Numbered from the stretch's first letter, positions 46,332-55,414 are shown. The stretch is DNA of 64,000 nt from Pleurodeles waltl (GCF_031143425.1 NC_090438.1:752583823-752647822), one strand, 5' to 3'. Numbers and translations are program-made. Notes: generated by a model from the letters alone, not told the origin.

Positions 46332-46824
46332 AAAAAAAAAAAAGAGTCATTACAGCCATTAAAAGCCACAAATAGTTCCAAGGAAAAACAAAATACGTGC
46401 GTTTAAGCCAACACAGCAGCTTACGTGGACCTCGGACAGAAGATATCGAGGACGAGGAGTTGGACACTGCATCATTAGTGTCGTTGAAGCAGCCAGAGGC
46501 AGTTCTTGCAAAAGGTGCAACTGTGAACAAAGAAGCAGATGGAGGCTCTCGCCTTGGCACACTATAAACCACATGTTCAGAAACCTCAGTAGAACGTACA
46601 GCAACTTGATCAAAAGATTCCAAATTAATCGTCGTCTGTTGAACAATCGCAAGATCATCATCCACCCTCCCCAAGCTCGGAGAGGAAACAGCGTCGGTGT
46701 AAATCACCTGCAGCGGGACTTCTTCCCCAGTAGCGAGAGGGATTCCGGAACTACTGGGTGTCCCTCTTGGTCTGCTGTGCAGAATCGGCCACATGTTATA
46801 ACTTGACATTATCAATGGAAACAA
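46303..46824 (-). pseudogene. env: ERV env leader part
   Basis: This frame has candidate ATGs at 46824, 46809 and 46794 and overlaps the end of pol by up to about 28 bases. It encodes about 140 mostly polar residues, a basic stretch (RGPRKLLCWLKR) and then a hydrophobic segment (FVFPWNYLWLLMAVMTLFFF) before stopping just past the T12 run. A cytosolic N-terminus with an internal signal anchor is the arrangement of foamy Env leader peptides. The main env frame continues at 46331 in another phase. Confidence 0.75.
46332..46343 (-). repeat. T12 homopolymer at the env frameshift
   Basis: Twelve consecutive A on the plus strand (T on the coding strand) lie exactly where the env frame changes. A length change in this run, a sequencing error or slippage could each explain the shift. 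Confidence 0.9.
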
Positions 46825-47400
46825 AGCGATTTCCTTTGGCCCCTTGCAGTGGCGGTAAAATCACAGTTCTCGTGCCGCTTACCCCTAACACAGGGACAGG
46901 TGCTCGATAAGAAGGACCAAATTCTTTCTTTACTGCGACCTTTTCACGCACTAGATCCCCAATCCTGGGTATCCAACCAGTAGGTGTTACTGGCTCATCC
47001 TTAATTCCTGAGGAGGCAGCACTTGCAGAAGAGTTATCCTCACGGAATTGTTGTAAATCCTGCAAAACAGTGACACGATCATTTATGTCAAAGGGCGTAA
47101 CTGCCGCCTCCACACCAGGACCATCTAGATCAGGAACATACATTCGTGTTCCAAACAGGCACTCATATGAAGTACGACCCCCCAGTGACCTTCTAGGCAA
47201 GTTATTAAGTGCTCTATGTACTCCATACAGGTGGGCTAGCCAACTACGACCCGTACCTATAACTCTGGCCGGTAAGGATTGCTTTAAATCACGATTTAAA
47301 CGATCCACGACAGAATTTCCCTCGGGATGAAATGGAGACGAGAATTGGAGTTGGACCCCCAACGAAGCCATGGTGTCCCTGAATGCCTTAGTGCAAAAGC
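46796..47400 (-). pseudogene. pol: ERV pol: integrase second half and C-terminal domain
   Basis: The open frame 46796-47371 has FHPEGNSVVDRLNRDLKQSL, with the third catalytic glutamate block, then HRALNNLPRRSLGGRTSYEC. The C-terminal domain reads IGDLVREKVAVKKEFGP. It is in a different phase from the preceding core piece, with the shift near 47395-47400, just after SDQGPAFA. The stop at 46796 ends pol within the start of env. Confidence 0.85.
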
Positions 47401-47664
47401 AGGGCCCTGGTCCGAATGAAAAGCCGCAACTGCAAATGTATCAACAAAGATGTGCAAATCTTTAATAACAGTTCGAGCGTCAGCCGAGCGTTGTGGCCAT
47501 ACCCACACAAATCTGGAGCACGAATCTACAGCAACCAATATATATTTGTATGCACTATCTGGTGTCAGCGGACCACAATGATCCAAGTACACACACTGTA
47601 AAGGTTTATTTGAAATCCGAAGGGGCGTCTGCTGCGGGCGTCTAGCCGACGAAGCTTTAATCTG
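47296..47664 (-). pseudogene. pol: ERV pol: integrase core, first half
   Basis: This is in the same phase as the upstream RNase H frame but follows an in-frame TAA at 47665-47667. It contains CVYLDHCGPLTPDSAYKYIL, with the first catalytic aspartate, and VAAFHSDQGPAFA with the second. After that the true frame shifts. Confidence 0.87.
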
Positions 47665-48732
47665 TTAACAAACGTCACAACAAAGGACATATTGCTTTGT
47701 CTCTTTATAGAGACCAGGCCACCAGTAACGAGCCTGTAAAAGTGAAATCGTGGCAGCCACACCAGCATGTGCAGACGCCACCCCCTCATGTGCTGCAGAA
47801 ATTAATCGAGGTCTCTCAATTTTATTGGGTAGTTCACGCATACCAATGCCTGGAATATTAACAACAGCATTCAGCGCACTACTCAAGCAGTAACTATATT
47901 TAGAAGGAAATCCTTTAGGAAATGGCGTGCCATCAGCCGTAGCCTTTATGGCAGCCGAAATCTCTGTGTCTGGTTTGGAACTCGAACGAGTCACTGCGGC
48001 CACAGTGGCGACAGCCACTGCCGACTTTGCGGCTTCATCAGCCAAAGTATTCCCAGCAACATGTATTCCAATGCACTGGTGTCCAAGTGTATGCACAACA
48101 TGGACCTTAGGAAGCGTTTCTTTCAGATCCGCAACCTTACCCCACAACAATTTATGTTTAATGGTGTTGCCTTTAGAATCTATGTACCCATTCAACTTCC
48201 AATAGTGCAGATATTCATTGAAAGACTGAACACAATAGTAGGAGTCACAGACCAGCAAGGTCAAAGTCGCCGGATCCGCGTGTTCCAACGCTAACAATAG
48301 AGCTTTGAGCTCAGCCAGGTGTGCCGTGCAATCTCCCAAGGTTTTAGTATAAGTATGTCGGGGGCAGAACACTTCCCCCTCCATAGTGCCGCTCACTACC
48401 GCACATGCAGCAGAATACAGTTGTTTAGTCCCAACCGCTGGTTGCGCAGAGCCATCGGTATACATGACCACCTGATATTGGTCCATAGGCAATGTGCCAG
48501 CAGGGACTGGGTACTCCATTTCATATTGAAGAAATTCTTGAGTCTGCAGTTTAGGGTCAAATATGTAATCTACATCAGTGGCTGTCAAAGACGTAGCCCA
48601 TTGTATCCATCGCGGGTGTAAAGCTTTTGAATTAGAAACACTTGCTTTTGTAACAGCCTCTAAGGCGGGAATCGGGGAAACGACAATGATGCGTTGACCC
48701 TGGGAAAGCGGTCTTTCTTTAATCACAGCCAT
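47665..48732 (-). pseudogene. pol: ERV pol: RNase H and integrase zinc domain
   Basis: The 355-codon open frame begins right after an amber codon that interrupts pol. RNase H is complete. VVMYTDGSAQP has the first aspartate, HLAELKALLLALEH the glutamate, LLVCDSYYCVQSF the second aspartate, and HVAGNTLADEAAKSA the last aspartate region. Basic residues occur in the helix near YWKLNGYIDSKGN. The integrase HHCC domain follows (HEGVASAHAG ... CCDVC). This long RNase H with its own helix is expected of orthoretro- and foamy viruses. Confidence 0.9.
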
Positions 48733-49701
48733 CTATACTGCAGTGAGTATTTTCTCAGTCTGTGCAAATCGTTGTTCTGCAGCAGAATACAAGTGGGACT
48801 TGTAAGCAATCGGGACTGTCTCACCCTCATTAAAGGTGACATACGTAAACCCAACAGCCCCAGGTATCACCCTGATGACTAAATGTGTCTTATTGTCCCG
48901 TGTGTGTAAGTGTTTAACTGCTAAGAGATCAGTCTGTGACTCTCGCAGTATGTGTGTATGATCAATCGTCCAAAATCTACTCGAAAAATTCGGGCGAATC
49001 AATTCGTATAAGGGTTTTATACGCGTAGCATAATCAGGAATGTAAGTTCTGCCAAAATTCAGAAACCCCAACAATGACTGGAGCTTCCGAACCGTATTAG
49101 GAGGCTGCAATAAAGCACATTTCTCCAAAAAATGTGGCGCTAAGCTCTTGCCCTCACTCGACAACTCATATCCCAGGAAAATGACGCTGAGGAAGGCAAT
49201 TTTTGATTTCTTAAAATTAAACTTATAGCCAATATCAGCAAACCCCACAACAATGCGCGATACACGCCTTAGATGTTGCAGAATCTCATCGTCTGTCAGA
49301 TATATGTCATCAACATATGAGAACGCTTCAGGGTCCAACTCGTGCAGCATTTCAGTCACACGAGCCGAAAACAGTCCTGGGCTATTCTTATACCCCTGAG
49401 GCAAACGACAAAACTTTTTCTGAGAGCCAAACGCACTGAAACTGGTATAGTCCCGACTTTCGGGCGCTATATTTTGGCAGAAAAATCCATCCGAGATATC
49501 TAACGTTGTTTTGTATTTCTTACGTACTATATTATTCATAAGCGCTACCCTATGTGAATTCTGTATTGCATATGTGCGTGTATGACTATTCAAATGTCTG
49601 CAATCCACCACTATCCTATATGAATGGTCCGGTTTAGCAACCGGAAACAAGGGATTATTCACCGGCGAGACACAGGGCTCAATTACCCCCTGGTACTCCA
49701 A
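48733..49701 (-). pseudogene. pol: ERV pol: reverse transcriptase
   Basis: The 322-codon frame carries SPVNNPLFPVAKPDHSYRIV, CRHLNSHTRTYAIQNSH, YKTTLDISDGFF (first catalytic aspartate), FCRLPQGYKNSPGLF, FSYVDDIYLTDD (catalytic pair) and then LLGFLNFGRTYIPDYA in the connection. YVDD and the connection wording point to the spumavirus/class III side of retroviral RT. The frame ends at an in-frame TAG (48733-48735). It is joined to the protease by a frameshift near 49700. Confidence 0.92.
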
Positions 49702-50258
49702 TTGTGTAATTGTGTAAGAATTTTCCTAACCGATGCCCTTGCCTCAAATTTGATAGGATACTGCGGCTGCGGCTGAGGTTCGCCCTTTATTGGAATTACA
49801 TGATAAGGTGATTGTCTATCCCACCCCACGTTATTTCTATATAGGGCGGGAGCCTGTGCTAGAGCCCATGTTTTACTATAGGACTCCGCTAGTTCTCTCG
49901 GAACAAGTGGTGAGAAGGAAGGTGCAATAACCTCCTCCCCAACCGGACAGTCGCGAACAAAGTCAGGTGGCCAATCCTGTTCGGCCAGCAAAACATCATA
50001 TGATTTTACCACATGGTCCCAAAAGATGGCGAGTACAATGCAGTCAATGTCCCCTTCTAATCGCAGAGTCACTTGATATACTCTATCAGGATCAGAGTCT
50101 CGCATATCCGCCGTTTCGACTTGTATGAAGTCATCAGTTGCTTTCACCTCCAGATGCTCTAGAAGACCCCGGCGAACTATTGTGACCTCTGCCGCGCTGT
50201 CTAACAGTGCTAACGCCCATGTCTTGTTCATCAAGAGAACTCTCTTCTTGAGCGGCAT
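49683..50258 (-). pseudogene. pol: ERV pol start and aspartic protease
   Basis: ATG at 50258 opens MPLKKRVLLMNK. The frame is already open from about 50345, overlapping the gag end in a different phase. The protease active site reads ALLDSAAEVTIV at residues 18-28, so D-S-A replaces the usual D-S/T-G. The rest of the domain reads LLEHLEVKA and YDVLLAEQDWPPDF. The frame ends after a shift at 49690-49700, just before the RT entry. A separate Pol start overlapping Gag is a foamy-virus trait. Confidence 0.8.
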
Positions 50259-51687
50259 GTCGAACTGAGACTGCTGCCACTTTCTTCTTTTTAAATTGCT
50301 GTTTTTGTTGCAGCGGTTTCTCTTCTTGTTTAACAGAAACCTCCGCCGAGCGTTGTGAATCCTGTCTTGGTTTCACGTACTCCGTCCTCCGCTCTGACCG
50401 CCCACCTCTCTCACTTCTCTTCGGAGTCCTGAAAGGAATGAGATTGGCGTGTATCAGGATATTGATATCTATCAGGCGTCTTTAAATTATCCCTATTCCC
50501 TAGATTATACCTATTCTGCGGGGTCTCCGGTTGCAGAGACTGTCCTCCATCTTTTTTAGGTGTTTGCTGTTTCTTTTCCCAGCGCTTTTTTGTACCCTCA
50601 GGTTGCTGTTGCTTAGCATTATCTTTATTATTTTTACCCTGCAACTGGGGTTTTTGCGGTCTAGCCCCTAGGCTATCGCGACCAATACTGGAATAGGTCT
50701 CTGCTATTATCCTCGGAAGTTCCCGCTCCTGATCAATCTGCGGAACATCCCGAAGACGCATTCGCACTGCTAGTGCTACTGCCTCTCCCTTGAGATTACT
50801 CAAAATAATAGAAGAAACCGCAGCAAAATTGCCCATTAACTGCATGCCCAAATCTAAGGCAGGGGCAGCCCCATATTCATCTTGAAAGCACTTCCGGTAA
50901 ATTAGCTAATGTCGGTGTACCGTGTGCTGTAGTGTAGAGCGCGGCAAACACCGTGCCCCAGGTATTACAAAGGTCCACCGGAGGAACCATCCCATACGGC
51001 AAACACATCGTCAATATTCTATGTTTATCCTGAGGTCCCGTATGGGGAAATACTGCTTCCAGCGTATTAATTTTCTGCGCCAGCCAAAATGGAGTCTCCT
51101 CACGTTTAGCCGGTACCTTACCCATAACTGAGTGTACAGTGGCCGGATTGATACCCGGAACCACTGCTTGTGGGTGAGCCGGAGCAGCACGCGCTGCATT
51201 AGTATTTAATGCCTGCATTACAAACTGAACCAGTCTTCTGTATGTAGTTGCTAAGTCTATATATAAACGACGCACGTCAGCCACTGCCAAATTTGCAACC
51301 GCAGGATATGGTGTATAAGTAGCCAATAAAGGCCAGGTCGGACCATCATTACTCAGTGGACCTAACCTTACTTGTGCTACTGTGTGTGGGAGGGCGCCAT
51401 CAAGCCAATTATGGTGTTCTTGATAAGATAAAGGTATCTCTAAGTATGCGTAAGCCCTGTATTGTCCAGGGGCATTCGCAACAGTGTATTCGTGAAAAGT
51501 ATTTGTTCCCCCATCAACTGCTGGAAATACGACCCAAGAATAAAAAAAGTTGTGTCCTATAGGCTGCATGGGCGTCCACCACAAAAGTGACCGGACCCCC
51601 CTGGACCGTCAGTCCATGTGCTATCAGATGTCCTGTGAGCTGGTGACGCATATTTATTGCTATATTCACTACATTAGGATTCGCCAT
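50134..51687 (-). pseudogene. gag: ERV gag, about 518 codons across several frames
   Basis: ATG at 51687 (MANPNVVNIAINM) opens gag just after a T27 run. The frame shifts near 51580 into the 235-codon frame 50877-51584, again near 50870 into 50411-50851, and near 50420 into the frame ending at 50134. Later parts are rich in Gln and Lys (KNNKDNAKQQQPEG; KKRWEKKQQ). They end with Arg/Gly-rich patches at about 50383-50420 (RSERGGRSERR) and 50185-50202 (RQRGRG). There is no CCHC knuckle. Foamy Gag proteins bind nucleic acid with Gly/Arg boxes instead of zinc knuckles, and the length fits. Confidence 0.78.
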
Positions 51688-51689
51688 TT

Positions 51690-51693
<4 letters not shown>

Positions 51694-51720
<27 letters not shown>
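51694..51720 (-). repeat. A27/T27 homopolymer upstream of ERV gag
   Basis: Twenty-seven consecutive A on the plus strand (T on the coding strand) end six bases before the gag ATG. It may be an expanded tract or an assembly artefact. Confidence 0.9.
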
Positions 51721-51926
51721 TAGCTCTAGGTCAGAGAAGGCACACCAATATCGGGGTTTTTCCTTTCAAAGTTCAAGCTTGAACAACCAACCACTAAGCA
51801 ATAGGATGTACCTATCCCGTGGTGGCGGAAACCCTCAGCCCCACGGACGTCTCCGCGTACGGAACCGAGGAGTTAAAATATATATGAGACCGAGAGAGTC
51901 AGTCGGACCTAAATATTAGAGCCAGA

Positions 51927-51945
51927 CCAAACGTTGGCGGCGCCA
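51927..51945 (-). promoter_or_regulatory. ERV primer-binding site, Lys-tRNA-like
   Basis: Directly after the 5' LTR the minus strand reads TGGCGCCGCCAACGTTTGG. The site complementary to tRNA-Lys(1,2) would read TGGCGCCCAACGTGGGG. The two agree if two extra bases are allowed after TGGCGCC, with further mismatches at the end. Lys(1,2) priming is the rule in foamy viruses. Confidence 0.65.
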
Positions 51946-52937
51946 TGTCGCGTGGGCTCTCATTATCCTAAATGAGACTACTGGATTTCTAGGCAGCAGG
52001 ATCGATAACGGTGTGGGGGACTGAGTCTGACCCACTTGTAAAGAACTCTGTCACCCTAAATCCGTTTTTTGCTCCGGCTAACTAGCAGTGCCTCATTTCT
52101 CCTACGGGGAAGAAATGATTGGGCAGCCGAGCGCATGACATCTTTGGAAATTCTCAGGGAAGTCGTGGTCACTCAGATCCAAACCAACTCTCTCATTTAC
52201 AATATGATCTCATATACAAATGACAAAGACAGTATAAGTTTTATATAATGTTTTAATAAAACGACTGTATTTTAGATAATAAGGCGTGAGCCGCAATAAC
52301 CAGAACAATACAACATAGTAGGATTGAAATAGTCACCAAGAGAGTAAAACATAAGAACAAAGCTATCATAGTGCCTAACAGTTTCTACTCTCCCTCTTCT
52401 TGTTCTATTTAGAGCACAGCATGTTAAGCTTCTAGCTTGCCTTTCCGAATCACTGGGGAGACATCAGCCCTCATACCTGAGCAAAGGCCTGTGATCTGGT
52501 TCAGCATCTGCAACGAGGCAGTCAGCGTCTAGTTGTGGTTCCCTGGTCGGAATCTCCCTCTTCCGTGTATTGGGACAAGGAAGTGATTTTATAACTAACA
52601 TGTCATTGTGATCACAAAATGTCCCTACGCAGGAATGCCAAATCTAAACTCCTACCACGTCTATCGGCAATGTACCAGACTGTATCCTTGACTGAAGCAG
52701 AGAGTGAGAACTCCAGTGCTGAAGTAGGCAAAACAGTGTGATATGAATAAAAAACAACACCGTAGAACTGGCTATTTGAAAAATAACAGTACGAAGCCTA
52801 ATAAAAAGCATTTAGAGCAAAGTGCACAGAGGGTCTAAGCTGCCAGCAAATGAATAAAACACATCCAGGGCAAAGTGCACAAAGGCCTAAAGCCTGAAGC
52901 TAATGCGCAAAGGATACGTAAAACTAACCACACTACA
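51946..52937 (-). repeat. ERV 5' LTR (992 bp)
   Basis: It matches 42170-43161 with about 12 substitutions and no gaps seen. The transcript would read toward lower coordinates. Confidence 0.95.
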
Positions 52938-52941
52938 GTGT

Positions 52942-53775
52942 GTGTACACATTACTGATTCTCACCTTGGTCCCAGAATTAGAACTATATACCGACTGCTT
53001 GGAAATGACAAATTTTTTGGCACTTCAAACACTTTTTCCCCATTGCAGGACAAGTAGGATTGTTCCCCAAGTGATTGTGAGAGCCGCAACGGTAACAAGT
53101 TTTTGCGGATTGAGATTGAGCCTTCTTTTGTTTAAATGACCTCTCTTTGATATAGCATACTCCTGATTCATCAATTATCTGATTAATATTTGTTTGTTCA
53201 TTACCACACACTACAGCCTGTCCACACACTACTCTAGACGTGACAATGGACCTCTCAATGGCCTTCGCTAAGTTGATGACCTCATTCAGGGAAGGACTGC
53301 GACACGCCAAGATACGCTCTTGAATTTTCTTGGAATGGCAGTGGAAAACAAATTGGTCTCTTATGTACATGTCTACAATATTGCCAAAGCCACATTTAGC
53401 TGCAAGCACACGTAAATTAGCTAAATATTCATCAACAGATTCATCCGCACACTGCCTGCACATTGCAAAGTTAAACCTCTCAAGCAGAACATTTGAGTCA
53501 TCTGAATATTGTTTTTTGATCCTCTCTTTTCCTTCAGTGTAGACATCCCAAACTGTGTCTTCACCCACTGGTGGTGGAATAGTTGGTAAATTGTCAAATA
53601 TGCGCTGACCAGCAATCCCAAGATCGTTAAAAAGAAGGGCCAGTTTCCTAGCTGGTGAATAACCAATAGTGTCTATTGCAGATAGATAGTTTTCAAATAT
53701 TCTTAGCCATGGTGATAACAGCGAATTTGTACTGGATTCCTGATGGAGAATTGTGGACGATTAATATAGAGCAGG
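52942..53775 (-). pseudogene. Gypsy-2 gag with zinc knuckle
   Basis: The open frame 52984-53568 has a retrotransposon-Gag domain (VLLERFNFAMCRQCADESVD; YIRDQFVFHCHSKKIQERIL). Near its end is CYRCGSHNHLGNNPTC and then CLKCQKICHF, a knuckle pair. Upstream codons (53570-53775) continue the N-terminal part in a neighbouring frame (SPARKLALLFNDLGIAGQRI). The frame stops at 52984 and the ERV insertion begins at 52938. The protein is particle-forming in the family. Confidence 0.9.
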
Positions 53776-54431
53776 TACCACTGTGAGTAAGTATAGTCTC
53801 AATGATACTTGTATTCCTCCCAGAGTCTAAGCACAAACAGGTGCCTGAACAACAGAAAACAAACAACTTCCTGTCAAGATATCCACAATTAACTTATATC
53901 AGCAGCAACGCGCAAGACGTGCGCCGATATAAATATTATCGTGCATTAGAAACATTCTAAGAGACGCGCGGCAGGCAAAACGATCTCCGTGTAGCTGAAG
54001 CGTCCTTAGAGACGCGCGGCTGCCGGCAGAACGACGATCTCCGTCAGCGGCTGCTGTCCGGCAACGAAAGCACCCCTGGAGACTCGCAACTGCACGTCAA
54101 TGACGTGATGTTATTAAGAAATCCCAAGCGTCGTGATGACGACGAAGTCCCAAATGTCGTGATAACATGTCTTTGAAACACACAGCCGCGCGCTGACGCC
54201 AGTTGGTTGCTATGGAACCCAAGCATCAGGATGACATAGGTATGCTCGGGTTCATACACGCCAGTAATTTCTTTTGAAGAGCGCTCGAGCACAAAAATCG
54301 CGTACAGCTTAGTACTAGAAAGCTCACCTCGAGTGGGATGAAAGAGCAGGAACAAAAGGCTAGCAGCACACGCACAAGTAAGAACTTCGATGCCGTCTGT
54401 GTCGGGTAGAGGCCAGTGGATCGGATATTTA
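53776..54431 (-). other. Gypsy-2 leader region, GC-rich with internal repeats
   Basis: The untranslated stretch between primer site and gag. Two similar blocks, AGAGACGCGCGGC ... CGATCTCCGT, lie at about 53961-53990 and 54010-54045. Two AAATCCCAAGCGTCGTGATG-like blocks follow near 54119-54165. CpG content is high compared with the flanks. Confidence 0.6.
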
Positions 54432-54448
54432 CCCCACTCCTGGTACCA
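54432..54448 (-). promoter_or_regulatory. Gypsy-2 primer-binding site, tRNA-Leu(UAA)
   Basis: The minus strand reads TGGTACCAGGAGTGGGG two bases after the LTR. This is complementary over 17 bases to the 3' end CCCCACTCCTGGTACCA that I recall for vertebrate tRNA-Leu(UAA) with its CCA. Confidence 0.85.
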
Positions 54449-54450
54449 AA

Positions 54451-54706
54451 TGTAGTGTAGAGGTTGAATACACTATAAGAAAGAAACTACCGCTCACACT
54501 CCTGTGTAAGTTTTAGTAGTATCTTTATTCAGGATCCACGACAGCCATCAGCACCCTAACAGGTCCAGAGTCAGCCTCCAACTGCCGCCCACCAGCCTCT
54601 AGAACGCCCAGTGCACTGATGTCAAATGGAACATAGAACTCTTTAGGATACAGAAATCTAAAAGGCTAAAAACCATAACACATGTCAACATATGTCACAT
54701 ATTACA
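54451..54706 (-). repeat. Gypsy-2 5' LTR (256 bp)
   Basis: Partner of 38429-38682, with about 9 substitutions and a 2-base insertion. It is followed by the target duplication ACCAT at 54707-54711. Confidence 0.95.
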
Positions 54707-54711
54707 ACCAT

Positions 54712-54747
54712 CTTTACAACTTACTTTGGATTACAAATCTTTCCACA
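54712..54747 (+). repeat. Gypsy-1 3' LTR, second part
   Basis: CTTTACAACTTACTTTGGAT and the following bases to TTTCCACA continue the LTR broken at 38428. They match the end of the 5' LTR at 28216-28251. Confidence 0.92.
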
Positions 54748-54752
54748 AAAAC

Positions 54753-55292
54753 AAAAACTATAATTTAATACCAACCTATTTTTTGTGGGCCATCAACAGA
54801 CTCCTCACATTTCCAACAGGGCTTTAGAAGTAGGACTGTGCGTCGATTACGAATTGTGAAAACTAAAAAGTTGTGTTCTATGAAATGCCAAAATATTAGT
54901 TATGAAAGCATTGAGTTTTAATTCACAAAGATGTTTTAACTCCATTAACTTTGGACCATATCTTAGTGGAAGGGAAGTAAATAGTGAAAAATGGGTCCGC
55001 TTCCAGAAATACAAGTGTTCAATAAAAGCGCTGCACAGCGAGCCTGTTGTTAAGGAGACAGTCCGTCACAATGGACAATATTCTAGGACAATAGTATGAC
55101 TCCAATGTGTTTATGAAGCCACTACCTTTGGGAATATGCATGTTCAAGAAAATCCCTATTGATACAGCTGGCTGTATTTACAGGCCAGCAAAATCCACAG
55201 ATATTCCTACTTAAGAAATAAGTGGCACAATCAGTAAAGAGGTTTATCTGTTTTAATTGTATTACTATAAGAAAAAGACTAATTACACTATT
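54753..55292 (-). other. PSMG4 3' UTR and downstream sequence
   Basis: This stretch follows the PSMG4 stop codon on the minus strand up to the Gypsy-1 edge. No AATAAA was found in that orientation. ATTAAA variants occur at 55252-55257 and near 54915-54920 and could set the transcript end. The true UTR length cannot be told from sequence alone. Confidence 0.5.
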
Positions 55293-55414
55293 TCAAAACT
55301 TTTCAGGGAACGTCTCCATTTCTTGCTTGATTCGGTTTTCTACGAGCAGTGCCAAGTTGCCATCTGTATTTGGAAGATTGTAGCTGACAAAAACTTGTTT
55401 TTTGGTCTTCTTGG
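55293..55414 (-). CDS. PSMG4: PSMG4 terminal coding exon (proteasome assembly chaperone 4)
   Basis: On the minus strand a strong acceptor (long polypyrimidine run ending CTCTTTCAG at 55415) is followed by 2 bases that complete a split codon. Then come 39 codons and TGA (55293-55295). The peptide includes KKQVFVSYNLPNTDGN, ALLVENRIK and ETFPEKF at the end. This agrees with the C-terminus of vertebrate PSMG4, whose human form ends EAFPEKF. PSMG4 pairs with PSMG3 and helps assemble the proteasome alpha ring in the cytosol. The exon is intact. Earlier exons should lie at higher coordinates; I did not find them here, so the intron probably runs past the window end. Confidence 0.93.

Larger units (their letters stand above)
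42170..52937 (-). mobile_element. ERV: foamy-virus-like endogenous retrovirus with env
   Basis: The LTR pair (992 bp each) differs at about 12 sites (1.2%). The flanks share GTGT (42166-42169; 52938-52941), a 4-bp duplication. The order on the minus strand is LTR, Lys-tRNA-like primer site, gag, pol (PR, RT, RNase H, IN), env, a further open frame, polypurine tract, LTR. Foamy-like traits are: no CCHC knuckle but Arg/Gly-rich patches in Gag; Pol starting in another frame over the Gag end; RT with YVDD and LGFLNFGRTYIPDYA; a very long Env with membrane-anchored leader; and an extra 3' frame. Each coding frame is broken in at least one place. An alternative, a class III (ERV-L) relative, is less likely because env is present and no dUTPase is seen. 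Confidence 0.88.
38429..54706 (-). mobile_element. Gypsy-2: Ty3/Gypsy element inserted in the Gypsy-1 3' LTR
   Basis: It is bounded by 254/256-bp LTRs (38429-38682 and 54451-54706) that begin TGTAAT and end CTACA on the minus strand. A perfect 5-bp target duplication, ACCAT, flanks it (38424-38428; 54707-54711). A tRNA-Leu primer site lies at 54432-54448 and a polypurine tract at 38684-38700. Gag, protease, RT, RNase H and integrase follow on the minus strand, with an ERV inserted between gag and protease. LTRs differ by about 9 substitutions and one 2-bp gap, so it is younger than Gypsy-1. Confidence 0.95.
28070..54747 (+). mobile_element. Gypsy-1: outermost Ty3/Gypsy element of a four-element nest
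   Basis: LTRs of about 180 bp bound the block. The left LTR is 28070-28251. The right LTR starts at 38286, is interrupted at 38428 and finishes at 54712-54747. AAAC flanks both ends (28066-28069; 54749-54752), a plausible target duplication. Gag with two CCHC knuckles, protease/RT, integrase and a C-terminal domain lie in order on the plus strand. RNase H and the integrase N-terminus are deleted near 30960-31000. L1 (31500-37613) sits in the integrase gene. Gypsy-2 (38429-54706), which itself contains the ERV, sits in the right LTR. By eye the LTRs differ at about 21 of 179 sites, so it is the oldest layer. Confidence 0.9.

Noticed and set aside
44220..48882. Several plus-strand open frames of 60-100 codons
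   Set aside because: They are antisense to the ERV env and pol frames, which carry clear domain signatures.
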